Shown here one piece after another: positions 7,084-14,580 of a stretch of DNA of 21,497 bases (position 1 is the stretch's first letter; every line of letters starts with the position of its first letter). Location: assembly GCA_016927095.1 (NCBI GenBank), contig JAFGNI010000072.1:1-21497 (forward strand), in the 5' to 3' direction. Source of the DNA: Anaerolineae bacterium (GTDB lineage Bacteria > Chloroflexota > Anaerolineae > B4-G1 > SLSP01). Under the pieces are notes generated by a model. That model was not told where the DNA came from. It made no database searches and worked only from the letters and a program-made list of their open reading frames with translations. A program made the position numbers and the translations under genes.

Positions 7084-8142
7084 ATGTCAGCCAACAGTCC
7101 CTACGATGTCGTGATAGTAGGTGCAGGACTCTCCGGCGCCTTGGTGGCCTCCACGCTCGCTGCCGAAGGGCAGCAGGTCGTCGTTCTGGAAGCGGCGCAA
7201 TCCCTGGGCGGCACGGTCAGGCGCCAACCGGGGCTGGCGCTCCTGGGCACGCCCACGCCATTTATCGGCCTCATCGATGACATTGGTGCGGAGAAGGCCC
7301 ACACGCTCTGGGAACTCACCTCCGACAATCTGGTGCGATTGGAGATCCTCCTCGACCAGTTGGGCGTGGCCTCTGAGAAGCCTGGGAGCCTGCGGCTAGC
7401 TACCGATTCCCGGCAATCCGAGCTCTTCAGGGCTTCAGCCGAACAACTGCAGACCTACGGATATGATGTCGCATTGGAGGATGGCAGCCAGTACGAGGAG
7501 CTGGTCGCCCTGAGCACGCACGACGACATCGTCTTTGATCCCCAGGACCTGATCAGCCGGCTCCTGGACCAAGAGAACATCATCCTCGAGCTGGGTGCCG
7601 AGGTTTACGCCACAAGCGACCGGCCCGATGGCAGCGTTGCCGTGTGGGCACACAATCAGTATCTATGGGCCGATAAGGTCATCTTCGCCAACGGCATTCA
7701 CGCGACGCGCTTCAACAGTCAACTTGCGGCAGCCCTCCAACCTGTCACGGTGCACACCGTTGTCTTCAACAACGTCAAGGAGCCGGAGCGCCCCCTTGTC
7801 CTGGACACGGGACACATCTGTTTCCTGCCCTATCAGGATCGAGGGTATCTCACCGGCTGGGGCGAAAAGGAGGATGATCTGATCGAGCGCCTTGGCGCCG
7901 TCGCGGAGCAGCTCTGTCCCGACGCTGTTGTGCACGAGAGATTCACCACCCGGATCGCCTGCACAGCCGATCATCTGCCCGTGGTCGGGCAGCTGCCGGG
8001 TGCACCCAACATCACCTTCGTCAACGGCTTGGGGCCCTTTGGCCTCAACCTGGCGATGGTCGCGACAGAGGAGCTTGCCGCCCTGGTTCTGGAGGACCGC
8101 GCGCCCGAGCTGTTCAGCCTGGAGCGCTTTGCCAATCCCTAG
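7084..8142 (+). CDS. FAD-dependent oxidoreductase, DAO family
   Basis: The 352-aa protein begins with the Rossmann FAD site YDVVIVGAGLSGALVAS (GAGLSG at 13-18, Glu36 closing the ADP-ribose site). It ends with GLGPFGLNLAMVATEELAAL, the C-terminal FAD-contact region of the glycine/D-amino-acid oxidase (DAO) family. DHLPVVGQLPG before it is also typical of that family. DAO enzymes oxidise amines or amino acids, usually in the cytoplasm; the substrate here cannot be read from the sequence. AAGGAA lies 6 nt ahead of the ATG. It sits between a membrane-anchored protein and a two-component system, which gives no obvious metabolic hint. Confidence 0.82.
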   Translation: MSANSPYDVVIVGAGLSGALVASTLAAEGQQVVVLEAAQSLGGTVRRQPGLALLGTPTPFIGLIDDIGAEKAHTLWELTSDNLVRLEILLDQLGVASEKPGSLRLATDSRQSELFRASAEQLQTYGYDVALEDGSQYEELVALSTHDDIVFDPQDLISRLLDQENIILELGAEVYATSDRPDGSVAVWAHNQYLWADKVIFANGIHATRFNSQLAAALQPVTVHTVVFNNVKEPERPLVLDTGHICFLPYQDRGYLTGWGEKEDDLIERLGAVAEQLCPDAVVHERFTTRIACTADHLPVVGQLPGAPNITFVNGLGPFGLNLAMVATEELAALVLEDRAPELFSLERFANP

Positions 8143-8168
8143 CCAGGTGCACGCCGCAGAGGACAAGG

Positions 8169-8867
8169 ATGAGTGAGACAGCCCCCCCACGCCCTATCAC
8201 GAGAGTGGCCATCGTTGACGACCATTTCTTCTTCCGCCAAGGTGTCCGTGACGTTCTGAACGCCGAGGAGGACATCGAGGTGGTCGCGGAATGCGCTGAC
8301 GGGCGAGATGCCCTGCAGGTGCTCAAGGACATCCACCCCGACGTTGTCCTGATGGACGTCAACTTGCCCAATCTCAATGGTCTGCAGGTCACACAGAAGC
8401 TCAAGAGCGAGTGCCCCGAGATCAACGTCATCATACTCACAGCCTATGATGACGAAGAGCAGGTGTACCGCGCCGTTCGTATTGGGGCTTCCGCCTACTT
8501 CCCCAAGGATATCGCCCCCGCCCAGCTTCTGGACACCGTGAGGACCGTGGCAGAAGGGTACTACGTCATCGCCAACAAGCGCTTGACGCCGGATCAAGCG
8601 GAGCAGTGGCTCCTGGAGCTGTACCGGCGGTACGGCATCACCCCGGAGGACACAACCTTCTCGCCGCTCACGAACCGTGAGATGGAGATCCTAGAAGTGA
8701 TCATCGAGGGACTGAGCAACAAAGAGATCGCTAATCGCTTGCGCATTAGCCAGCAGACGGTCAAAAACCACGTGACATCGATTCTCGCGAAACTGAATTG
8801 CTCAGATCGGACACAAGCCGCCATCTATGCATTGCGCCACGGGTGGGTTCGCCTGCCAGAAGCCTAA
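8169..8867 (+). CDS. NarL/FixJ-family response regulator
   Basis: This is a 232-aa two-domain transcription regulator. The receiver domain spans about 11-130, with acidic pair Asp17/Asp18, phospho-acceptor Asp63 (VVLMDVNLP), Thr91 and Lys113. An LuxR-type helix-turn-helix spans about 160-225 (LTNREMEILEVIIEGLSNKE and the QQTVKNHVTSILAKL recognition region). All residues needed for phosphorylation are present. The start follows AGAGGACAAGG, 26 nt after the FAD oxidoreductase. The kinase gene begins 33 nt downstream, so the two are probably made together and form a cognate pair. Targets are unknown; the palindrome upstream of the operon is one candidate. Confidence 0.95.
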   Translation: MSETAPPRPITRVAIVDDHFFFRQGVRDVLNAEEDIEVVAECADGRDALQVLKDIHPDVVLMDVNLPNLNGLQVTQKLKSECPEINVIILTAYDDEEQVYRAVRIGASAYFPKDIAPAQLLDTVRTVAEGYYVIANKRLTPDQAEQWLLELYRRYGITPEDTTFSPLTNREMEILEVIIEGLSNKEIANRLRISQQTVKNHVTSILAKLNCSDRTQAAIYALRHGWVRLPEA

Positions 8868-8900
8868 TCACGATATCATAGAGTCTGACAAGGGAGCGCT

Positions 8901-9953
8901 ATGACTGAGACAAACTGGGAGCAATTCACCGACTTCTGCCGGCGTGGCACCAATCAGATGCAGCAAGAGCTGAAAGAGATCGACATGCTCATTCAGCAAA
9001 CGTCAAGCGAGGTAGATCGCTTCATGCAAACTAATGCGCGCGCCGTCGCGCGGACGCGCCAGATTGAGTCATCGTTTGACACGGTCCCGCGCGAAGACAT
9101 CCGCAAGGCGTACAGCTCGCTGATTGAGAACCAACAGCGTCTTTTCACAATGCGCGGACAGCTTGAGAAGCTGCAGAGTGACCAGAAGCACCTGACGCGT
9201 ATTGCCGAGCTCTATGATCGTATCCTGGCCTTCACACCCCCCGAAGAACTTTTGGCCAGTGATGAGATGGGCGGCGACCAGCCGCGAGATGTGTCCCAAG
9301 CCGCTGTGATCAGCATCATCGAGGCCCAGGAACAGGAACGCCTGCGCCTCTCCCGGCAGATGCACGACGGCCCGGCACAAGCCTTGACCAATCTGGTCCT
9401 GCAGGCCGAGATCTGCGAACGTCTCTTCGACCGCGATCCAGACCGGGCGCGCACTGAACTGGGCGAGCTCAAGAAGGATGTGATGAAAACCTTCAAAACC
9501 GTGAAGGTCTTCATCTTCGACCTGCGCCCCATGATGCTGGACGACCTGGGCTTGGTGCCGACGGTCCGCCGCTATGTCGACGGCATTGCTGCCGAAGGGT
9601 TCACCGGTCTGACGCTGAAGGTCACGGGCAAAGAGAAACGGCTTGCGTCACACAAGGAGATCACCATCTTCCGCGTGATCCAGACGCTGATCCATACGGC
9701 ACGAGAACAGGACCAAGCGAGCAACATCAACGTCCATCTGAACATCGAGGACGATGAAGTGACGGTCACGATGGATGACAATGGCATCGGCTTTGAGATC
9801 GATGAGCTCTTCAGCTCAGACGATGCTGTGAGACTAGGACTGCCGACGCTCCGAGAGCGGATCGAGATGTTAGGGGGCAAGCTCCATATCTACAGCGCCC
9901 CGGGGCAGGGAATACGCGTGAACCTTTCCATGCCCGTAGAGGCACGGGACTAG
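8901..9953 (+). CDS. DegS-like histidine kinase with altered N-box
   Basis: This 350-aa soluble sensor kinase has no membrane segment. Residues 1-110 are predicted coiled coil (QQELKEIDMLIQQTSSEVDR), as in DegS sensors. The HisKA_3 dimerisation domain carries the phospho-acceptor at His155 (ERLRLSRQMHDGPAQALTNL) and FDLRPMMLDDLGL. The ATPase domain has a good G1 box (DDNGIGF, 292-298) and a G2-like GLPTLRERIEMLGG. The N-box is abnormal: the position normally read QEALNNAxKHA is QTLIHTAREQD (261-271). The Mg-ATP-binding Asn is thus replaced by Thr or His, and the following KHA is lost. It may still be a phosphatase or a weak kinase. It is the last gene of the operon and the probable partner of the regulator just upstream. 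Confidence 0.9.
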   Translation: MTETNWEQFTDFCRRGTNQMQQELKEIDMLIQQTSSEVDRFMQTNARAVARTRQIESSFDTVPREDIRKAYSSLIENQQRLFTMRGQLEKLQSDQKHLTRIAELYDRILAFTPPEELLASDEMGGDQPRDVSQAAVISIIEAQEQERLRLSRQMHDGPAQALTNLVLQAEICERLFDRDPDRARTELGELKKDVMKTFKTVKVFIFDLRPMMLDDLGLVPTVRRYVDGIAAEGFTGLTLKVTGKEKRLASHKEITIFRVIQTLIHTAREQDQASNINVHLNIEDDEVTVTMDDNGIGFEIDELFSSDDAVRLGLPTLRERIEMLGGKLHIYSAPGQGIRVNLSMPVEARD

Positions 9954-9983
9954 ACATCCGTCACAAGCCTAGCCCTAGATCGC

Positions 9984-10026
9984 AGGGGTTGCCAGCATCC
10001 GGTCTGGTGACCCCTATCTCTCTTGT
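9984..10026 (+). terminator. Terminator-like hairpin after the kinase gene
   Basis: AGGGGT (9984-9989) pairs with ACCCCT (10010-10015). Inside it, CCAG (9992-9995) pairs with CTGG (10004-10007), separated by a TG/TG internal loop. ATCTCTCTTGTC follows. It is the best candidate for the end of the 6162-9953 operon. Confidence 0.55.
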
Positions 10027-10064
10027 CAGATAGCTTGACAATAAGATGCAGCTTATGCTATATT
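10023..10064 (+). promoter_or_regulatory. Strong extended -10 promoter with operator-like repeats
   Basis: TTGACA (10035-10040) is followed after 18 bp by TATATT (10059-10064), which has a TG dinucleotide one base ahead of it (extended -10). Two inverted repeats overlap it. TTGTCA (10023-10028) with TGACAA (10036-10041) covers the -35 box. The near-palindrome ATAAGATGCAGCTTAT (10041-10056) fills the spacer. Transcription should start near 10071. Confidence 0.72.
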
Positions 10065-10076
10065 AGGTAGAGTCTC

Positions 10077-10110
10077 AGCACAGGTGGCCGTGCCACCCGT
10101 GCTTTTTTTT
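10077..10110 (+). terminator. Intrinsic terminator right behind a promoter
   Basis: AGCAC (10077-10081) and GGTGGC (10083-10088) pair with GCCACC (10092-10097) and GTGCT (10099-10103), with one A/C mismatch and a 3-nt loop. Eight T residues follow (10103-10110). It begins only a few bases after the start site predicted for the promoter at 10035-10064, so that promoter would yield a transcript of about 40 nt unless the terminator is bypassed. Confidence 0.85.
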
Positions 10111-10196
10111 CGCTCAGTTGATGTGCCCAGCCAGGCGATGCGAGTGACCTGAGCTTGACCGTGGCTGCCCCTGTGGGCCTCGGCTAAGCTGGTAGC

Positions 10197-10227
10197 GAGT
10201 TGACAACTCTCAGAAGTTCACTACGCT
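10197..10227 (+). promoter_or_regulatory. Candidate rpoD promoter
   Basis: TTGACA (10200-10205) lies 16 bp from TACGCT (10222-10227). The -35 box sits in a perfect inverted repeat, GAGTT-GAC-AACTC (10197-10209), a possible operator. A start near 10234 would place the 17-bp repeat array in the 5' leader of the sigma factor mRNA. The -10 box is weak. Confidence 0.45.
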
Positions 10228-10245
10228 ATTCCCGCTAATCTGCTA

Positions 10246-10347
10246 GCATATGCGTTGGTCAAGCGTATGCGCTGGTCAAGCGTATGCGCTGGTCAAGCGT
10301 ATGCGCTGGTCAAGCGTATGCGCTGGTCAAGCGTATGCACTGGTCAG
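10246..10347 (+). repeat. Six-copy 17-bp tandem repeat upstream of rpoD
   Basis: The unit is GCGTATGCGCTGGTCAA. Copies 2-5 (10263-10330) are identical. Copy 1 (10246-10262, GCATATGCGTTGGTCAA) and copy 6 (10331-10347, GCGTATGCACTGGTCAG) each differ by two bases. There are no spacers. The array ends about 100 nt ahead of the sigma factor start. Confidence 0.95.
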
Positions 10348-10363
10348 GCGGACCTGCCCCGCG

Positions 10364-10386
10364 GCCGGTGGTGTGGCGCCACCGGC
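10364..10386 (+). other. Leader hairpin ahead of rpoD
   Basis: GCCGGTGG (10364-10371) pairs with CCACCGGC (10379-10386) around a 7-nt loop. No T-run follows, so it is an mRNA leader structure rather than a terminator. It lies between the 17-bp repeats and the ribosome-binding site. Confidence 0.45.
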
Positions 10387-10445
10387 ATAGCGTCAGGTAA
10401 GCCTGCAGGGCGCGGACTACTTTGTGTATCTGAAGGATTTATGTC

Positions 10446-11681
10446 TTGGTCTTAGAAGAGAGTTTCGAGGAAGAGCAGGAAGAGGGCCTCATCGCCCAGG
10501 CGGAATACCCCTCAGGAGAGGAGTATCTCCTGGCCCTGGGGTATGAGCGTGGGTATGTCACGTATGAAGACATCCAGCAGACGTTTCCCGAAGCAGAGGA
10601 AGATATCGTCCGCCTGGATGAGCTGATCTCCACGTTGATGGAATCTGGCATTGTCGTGGGAGGACCGGGTGAGCAACCGCCCAAGGGCCTCGCCCAAGCG
10701 ATGCAGAGCCTGAAGACAGAAGAGGACATCGAAGACCTGCGCGCTGAGGAGGACATCTACCGCGCGATAGAGGTCGACGATACGATCGGTCTCTACCTCA
10801 AGGAGATCGGCAAGGTCAACTTGCTGGTCGCCGAAGAGGAGGTGTCGCTGGCCAAACGGATTGAGGCCGGCAAGAAGGCGCAAGCCAAGCTCGCCGCCGG
10901 GCGCTACGCGAACGAGCATAAGCGCTATGACCTGGAGCGTCAGGTTGAGGACGGGATCCAAGCGCGAGAGCACCTGATCCGGGCAAACTCGCGGTTGGTG
11001 ATCAGCGTGGCCAAGAAATACATCGGCCGCGGCGTGCCCTTCCTGGATCTGATTCAAGAGGGCAACATCGGCTTGATCCGGGCCTCGAATAAGTTCGACT
11101 ATAAGCGGGGGCATAAGTTCTCCACCTATGCGACATGGTGGATCCGTCAGGCGGTCACGCGCGCGATTGCCGACCAAAGCCGCACCATTCGCGTGCCCGT
11201 GCATATGGGGGATCAGATCAACAAGATGCTGCGCATCTCCCACCAACTGACGCAACGGCTCGGGCGGAGCCCCACTCCTGAGGAGCTGGCAGCAGAGCTG
11301 GAGATACCGGTCCGGAAGGTGGAGCAGATGCTGGATGTGGCACGTCGTCCGCTCTCCTTGGAGATGCCGACGGACGATGAGGGCGAGAGCACCCTGGGCG
11401 ACTTTGTCCCTGATAACGACAGCCCGTCGCCGCCCGATCGTGTCAGCTCTGGGATGCTGAAGGATCAGCTGATGGAGATCCTCGTGGATCTCCCCCCCAG
11501 GGAGGTCAAGATCCTCCAGATGCGCTATGGGCTGCTGGATGGACAGACCTATACCCTAGAACAGGTGGGCAAGAAGCTGGGGGTCACCCGGGAGCGCGTC
11601 CGCCAGATCGAGGCCCAGGCCCTCAGTCGCTTGCGGCACCCCGCGCACGCGCGGCGCCTCCGCGACTTTTTGAACAGCTAG
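10446..11681 (+). CDS. rpoD: Primary sigma factor (sigma70 family)
   Basis: The 411-aa protein directs RNA polymerase to housekeeping promoters. Region 1.1 is present (about 22-72: [13 protein letters not shown]...MESGIVV). Region 1.2 is about 112-145 ([16 protein letters not shown]), region 2 about 175-250 ([20 protein letters not shown] and [12 protein letters not shown]), region 3 about 255-320, and region 4 about 335-405 with the helix-turn-helix [19 protein letters not shown]. Presence of region 1.1 and the complete region 2 argue for the primary sigma rather than an alternative one. The start is TTG: AAGGA (10433-10437) is 8 nt upstream. The ATG at 10441 is out of frame and stops after four codons. 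The leader carries six 17-bp repeats. Confidence 0.93.
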   Translation: MVLEESFEEEQEEGLIAQAEYPSGEEYLLALGYERGYVTYEDIQQTFPEAEEDIVRLDELISTLMESGIVVGGPGEQPPKGLAQAMQSLKTEEDIEDLRAEEDIYRAIEVDDTIGLYLKEIGKVNLLVAEEEVSLAKRIEAGKKAQAKLAAGRYANEHKRYDLERQVEDGIQAREHLIRANSRLVISVAKKYIGRGVPFLDLIQEGNIGLIRASNKFDYKRGHKFSTYATWWIRQAVTRAIADQSRTIRVPVHMGDQINKMLRISHQLTQRLGRSPTPEELAAELEIPVRKVEQMLDVARRPLSLEMPTDDEGESTLGDFVPDNDSPSPPDRVSSGMLKDQLMEILVDLPPREVKILQMRYGLLDGQTYTLEQVGKKLGVTRERVRQIEAQALSRLRHPAHARRLRDFLNS

Positions 11682-11701
11682 ATCCAGACGGCATAAGAAA
11701 C

Positions 11702-11760
11702 GGCCTGGGACTACGCAGACCGGTGTCTACCGGCCCGGTGGTATCTACCGGCCTGGTCCC
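11702..11760. terminator. Structured region between convergent rpoD and tsaC
   Basis: An outer GGGAC (11707-11711) can pair with GTCCC (11756-11760). Within it lie two small CCGGT/ACCGG hairpins (11720-11733 and 11735-11751). There is no clear T-run on either strand. It fills the 84-nt gap between two converging genes and probably serves as a terminator or transcription barrier. Confidence 0.4.
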
Positions 11761-11765
11761 AATAC

Positions 11766-12839
11766 CTAGGCTGACGGGGCGGATACCGTAATCACGCGCC
11801 CGGCGGCGGCACGGGTCAGCCGGTCACGGATCGCCAGCCCCAATCCTGTGGCGCCGAAATCGCGCGCCAAGATCAGCGAGACGCCGGCGTCATCAAGGGT
11901 GCGCAGCGATTCGAAGAGATGCTGGGCCACCTCCTGCAGCGACGTCATCGACCCGACGGACTGGCAGACCGCCGGGAGATCGTCCAGATAGGGAAGATCC
12001 TCTTCCGCCACCAACAGCCCAACCCGCTCCCCACCGGCAATATGGGTCAGGGCAGCCTCGCGCATAGCCCGCAGGACGGGGAGGCGCTCGCCTTGGTACA
12101 GGATGGCCTTGGCCTCGGGCGCGTAGTGTTTGGCCGTCGTCCCTGGAGAGACAAGGGGCTGTCCGGCGTCCGGCACGTTCTCAGCGACCTCAACCTCGCC
12201 CAGCAGAGCTGTGAGCGCTTCCCGGCTCACGCCGCCCGGTCGGAGGATCGTGGGGGTGCCGGACCAGAGCGCCAACACGGTCGACTCGACGCCGACCGGC
12301 GTCCTGCCCCCGTCGAGAATGAGGTCCACCCGGCCCTCCAGATCGGCGAGCACATGCTCGGCCCGGGTCGGGCTCACGCGACCGAACCGGTTGGCACTGG
12401 GGGCGGCGATGGGCACACCGGCAGCGGCGATGAGCGCCCGCGCGACAGGATGTGCCGGCAAGCGCACGGCTACCGTCTCGCCATCGGCGGTGACACGGTC
12501 CGGCACCAGCGACGAGCGTCTGAGCACGAGGGTCAGAGGTCCCGGCCAGAACGCCTCGGCCAGTTGCCAAGCGACATCGGGGACCGCGCTCACGATCACG
12601 GTGAGCTGTTCTATGACGGCGATATGCACAATCAGGGGATCGTAGGCAGGGCGCTCTTTGGCCCGGAAGATACCGGCGACGGCGTCCGCATCCAGCGCGT
12701 TGGCGCCTAAGCCGTAGACGGTCTCCGTCGGAAAGGCCACCAAGCCTCCCCGGCGGATCACTGCGGCAGCCTGCGCGATCACCTCGGCTTCGGGGTGTTC
12801 GGCAGAGACCTTCAGCACCCGGGTCATAGGAGGGGACAT
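11766..12839 (-). CDS. tsaC: L-threonylcarbamoyladenylate synthase (Sua5 type)
   Basis: The enzyme joins threonine, bicarbonate and ATP into threonylcarbamoyl-AMP, the precursor of the t6A37 modification in ANN-decoding tRNAs. The 357-aa protein has the YrdC-like domain at the N-terminus, with PTETVYGLGANA at 37-48, KERP at 61-64, APSANRFGRVSPT near 150 and PTILRPGGVS near 205. The Sua5 C-terminal domain follows, introduced by SPGTTAKHYAP near 230. It is thus the long Sua5 form, not the short TsaC. The ATG at 12837-12839 is 3 nt past the stop of the preceding gene. A second in-frame ATG at 12825-12827 is equally possible; neither has a strong ribosome site. It is the last gene of the - strand run. 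Confidence 0.93.
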   Translation of the reverse strand: MSPPMTRVLKVSAEHPEAEVIAQAAAVIRRGGLVAFPTETVYGLGANALDADAVAGIFRAKERPAYDPLIVHIAVIEQLTVIVSAVPDVAWQLAEAFWPGPLTLVLRRSSLVPDRVTADGETVAVRLPAHPVARALIAAAGVPIAAPSANRFGRVSPTRAEHVLADLEGRVDLILDGGRTPVGVESTVLALWSGTPTILRPGGVSREALTALLGEVEVAENVPDAGQPLVSPGTTAKHYAPEAKAILYQGERLPVLRAMREAALTHIAGGERVGLLVAEEDLPYLDDLPAVCQSVGSMTSLQEVAQHLFESLRTLDDAGVSLILARDFGATGLGLAIRDRLTRAAAGRVITVSAPSA

Positions 12840-12842
12840 CCC

Positions 12843-13325
12843 CTAGAGAGCACGCGCCCGCCGCCAGATGAAGAAGGCCGCCAGCAGGACCAGGACACCG
12901 CCCTCGAGCTTTGTCCAGAGCGGAGGCAATCCGGCGCGAACCACCACCTCGTCGGGATAGCGCGTCGTGCTGCCGTCCCACTCGACCTCTTCGATCTGGT
13001 AACGATAACGGCGACCCGGGACCAAGCCTTCGTCCTCGTAGGTATAGGTGGCCCCCACGATCTCATCGCCCTTGGCAGGTATCAACTCGTGGTTGACCTG
13101 GGTCCATTGGTGGCGGTTACCGGCAGCGTCGTCGGAAGCTGCTTCCCCTGCCGGCCTACGGAAGACGTTGAAGCCGGCCGTCCCCACCTCGCTGGCGGTC
13201 TCCCACGTCAGCACCACGGCGGGCACGTCGGCGACCAGCAGTATGATGCCAGCCACCAGCAGGGCTAGGGCAAGGATGACGTATCCGTTGACAAAGCGTC
13301 GCACCTGTCCCAAGAAGAGATCCAT
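12843..13325 (-). CDS. Small FN3-like protein with two membrane segments
   Basis: The function of this 160-aa protein is not recognised. A hydrophobic helix at 14-33 is followed by a beta-rich domain, starting with LTWETASEVGTAGFNVFRRP and containing GRRYRYQIEEVEW. This is the pattern of a single fibronectin type III repeat. A second hydrophobic stretch with a basic tail ends the protein (GGVLVLLAAFFIWRRARAL, 142-160). The layout predicts an extracytoplasmic FN3 domain tethered at both ends. It lies 9 nt after the GHMP kinase gene and 3 nt before tsaC, so it is co-transcribed with both. No clear ribosome site precedes its ATG, which suggests coupling to the upstream stop. Confidence 0.72.
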   Translation of the reverse strand: MDLFLGQVRRFVNGYVILALALLVAGIILLVADVPAVVLTWETASEVGTAGFNVFRRPAGEAASDDAAGNRHQWTQVNHELIPAKGDEIVGATYTYEDEGLVPGRRYRYQIEEVEWDGSTTRYPDEVVVRAGLPPLWTKLEGGVLVLLAAFFIWRRARAL

Positions 13326-13334
13326 CGTTGACGG

Positions 13335-14531
13335 CTATGCCAGCAGCCGAGCGGCCTCGCCCGTTTGACAGAAGTGGACGCTGAAGAGGCCGGCGATGTC
13401 CGGATGCGCAGCCGGATAGCGCTCGGCAATGAAGGCGATGATCTCCTCGCGGCGGTCCGGATCACTGAGTCCAATGCAGGCGCCGCGGAAACCGCCACCG
13501 CTGAAGCGAGCACCATAGACGCCAGGGCACTCGCTCAGGATCTCGTAGAGGGTCGTCAGGTGCGGGCAGCCCGACTCGTAGTTGTAAACGGAGCTGGCGC
13601 CGGACTCGCGCATCAGCTCCCCAAGGCGGCCAATGTCACCCGCGCGCCAGGCCTCGACCCCGGCCTGGACCCGCGCCAGCTCCGTGAAGAAGTGGCGCGC
13701 TCGGCGATCCAGCGGCGCCGGCAGCCGGTCCCTTAGCTCCGCGTAGACCTCGGGCGGCACAAGCCTGAGACGGGAATTCCCGTTGGGATGCGGGGTACCG
13801 GACCATTCCAGCATCAGCCGTGCGGCTTCGTAGCATTCGTTGACGCGATTGTTATAGTCTGTGCCCACAAGCGCCTGTTTGACGCCGGAGTAAACCACGA
13901 GAATCTCGAACGCATCCTGCGGTGCCGCGGTGCCAATGCGCTTCACCTCCATCGACTGGCAGTCGAGGTAGGTCAGGCAGTCGCGGTCGCTCAAAAGGAT
14001 AATCGACTGATCCAGGACGCCGTTCTTGAGCCCCAGATAGACGTTCTCGATGTAGCGATCGAGCTTGATATTCTCCTCTGCGGAAAGCGCCAAGTCGTTC
14101 ACAGCCTCAAGCGCCAGGAGATAGGCCACGCCCACGGCGGCGGATGAACTTAGCCCCCCGATGGGCATCGAGCCCATCACGACGGCGTCAATCCCGACCC
14201 GCAGGTCGTAGGATTGCTGCAGCGCCACCGCCGCGCCGCGGGCGTAGTTGCCCCAATCCGACGGCGACTTCGGTGGCACGCGGTCGAGACCGAACTCCAA
14301 GCGACCGGGGAAGTTCAGGCTCTCTACCCGCACCCACCCGTCGTCGCGGGGGACAAAGGCCAGGTAGACGGCGCGGTCCAGCGCCACCCCAGTGACCAGG
14401 CCATCCTGATGATCGACGTGAGCGCCCAATGGCGAGACCCGCAGCGGGGACCGCACGATGCGGATGTCCTCATCCCGGCACCCGGTCTGTGCCCGCAACC
14501 GCGCCTTGAGCAACGCTATCTGTGATTCCAC
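13335..14531 (-). CDS. GHMP sugar kinase (galactokinase/galacturonokinase-like)
   Basis: The 398-aa protein has the three GHMP kinase motifs: SPLRVSPLGAHVDHQDG (28-44), the ATP loop GSMPIGGLSSSAAVG (about 118-132) and ARFSGGGFRGACIGL near residue 345. It phosphorylates a sugar at C1. Classical galactokinases read GEHTDYNDG in motif 1; here Glu is replaced by Ala (GAHVDHQDG). From memory, this form matches plant galacturonokinase (LGAHIDHQGG), so the substrate may be a uronic acid or another non-galactose sugar. Start codon is GTG (14529-14531) with GGAGGG 6 nt upstream. The gene follows the epimerase by about 50 nt, in a cluster for activated and sulfated sugars. Family is certain; substrate is inferred. 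Confidence 0.85.
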   Translation of the reverse strand: MESQIALLKARLRAQTGCRDEDIRIVRSPLRVSPLGAHVDHQDGLVTGVALDRAVYLAFVPRDDGWVRVESLNFPGRLEFGLDRVPPKSPSDWGNYARGAAVALQQSYDLRVGIDAVVMGSMPIGGLSSSAAVGVAYLLALEAVNDLALSAEENIKLDRYIENVYLGLKNGVLDQSIILLSDRDCLTYLDCQSMEVKRIGTAAPQDAFEILVVYSGVKQALVGTDYNNRVNECYEAARLMLEWSGTPHPNGNSRLRLVPPEVYAELRDRLPAPLDRRARHFFTELARVQAGVEAWRAGDIGRLGELMRESGASSVYNYESGCPHLTTLYEILSECPGVYGARFSGGGFRGACIGLSDPDRREEIIAFIAERYPAAHPDIAGLFSVHFCQTGEAARLLA

Positions 14532-14580
14532 GCACTACCCTCCATCTGAACCCGGAACGATCGCCCTCGCAGCCAGGCCG

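Noticed and set aside
10246..10347. CRISPR array
   Set aside because: The units abut with no spacers, are only 17 bp, and no cas genes are nearby.
10255..10455. 66-codon frame through the 17-bp repeats
   Set aside because: It is created by the repeats, ends in unrelated sequence and has no ribosome site; the repeat period of 17 is not a multiple of three.
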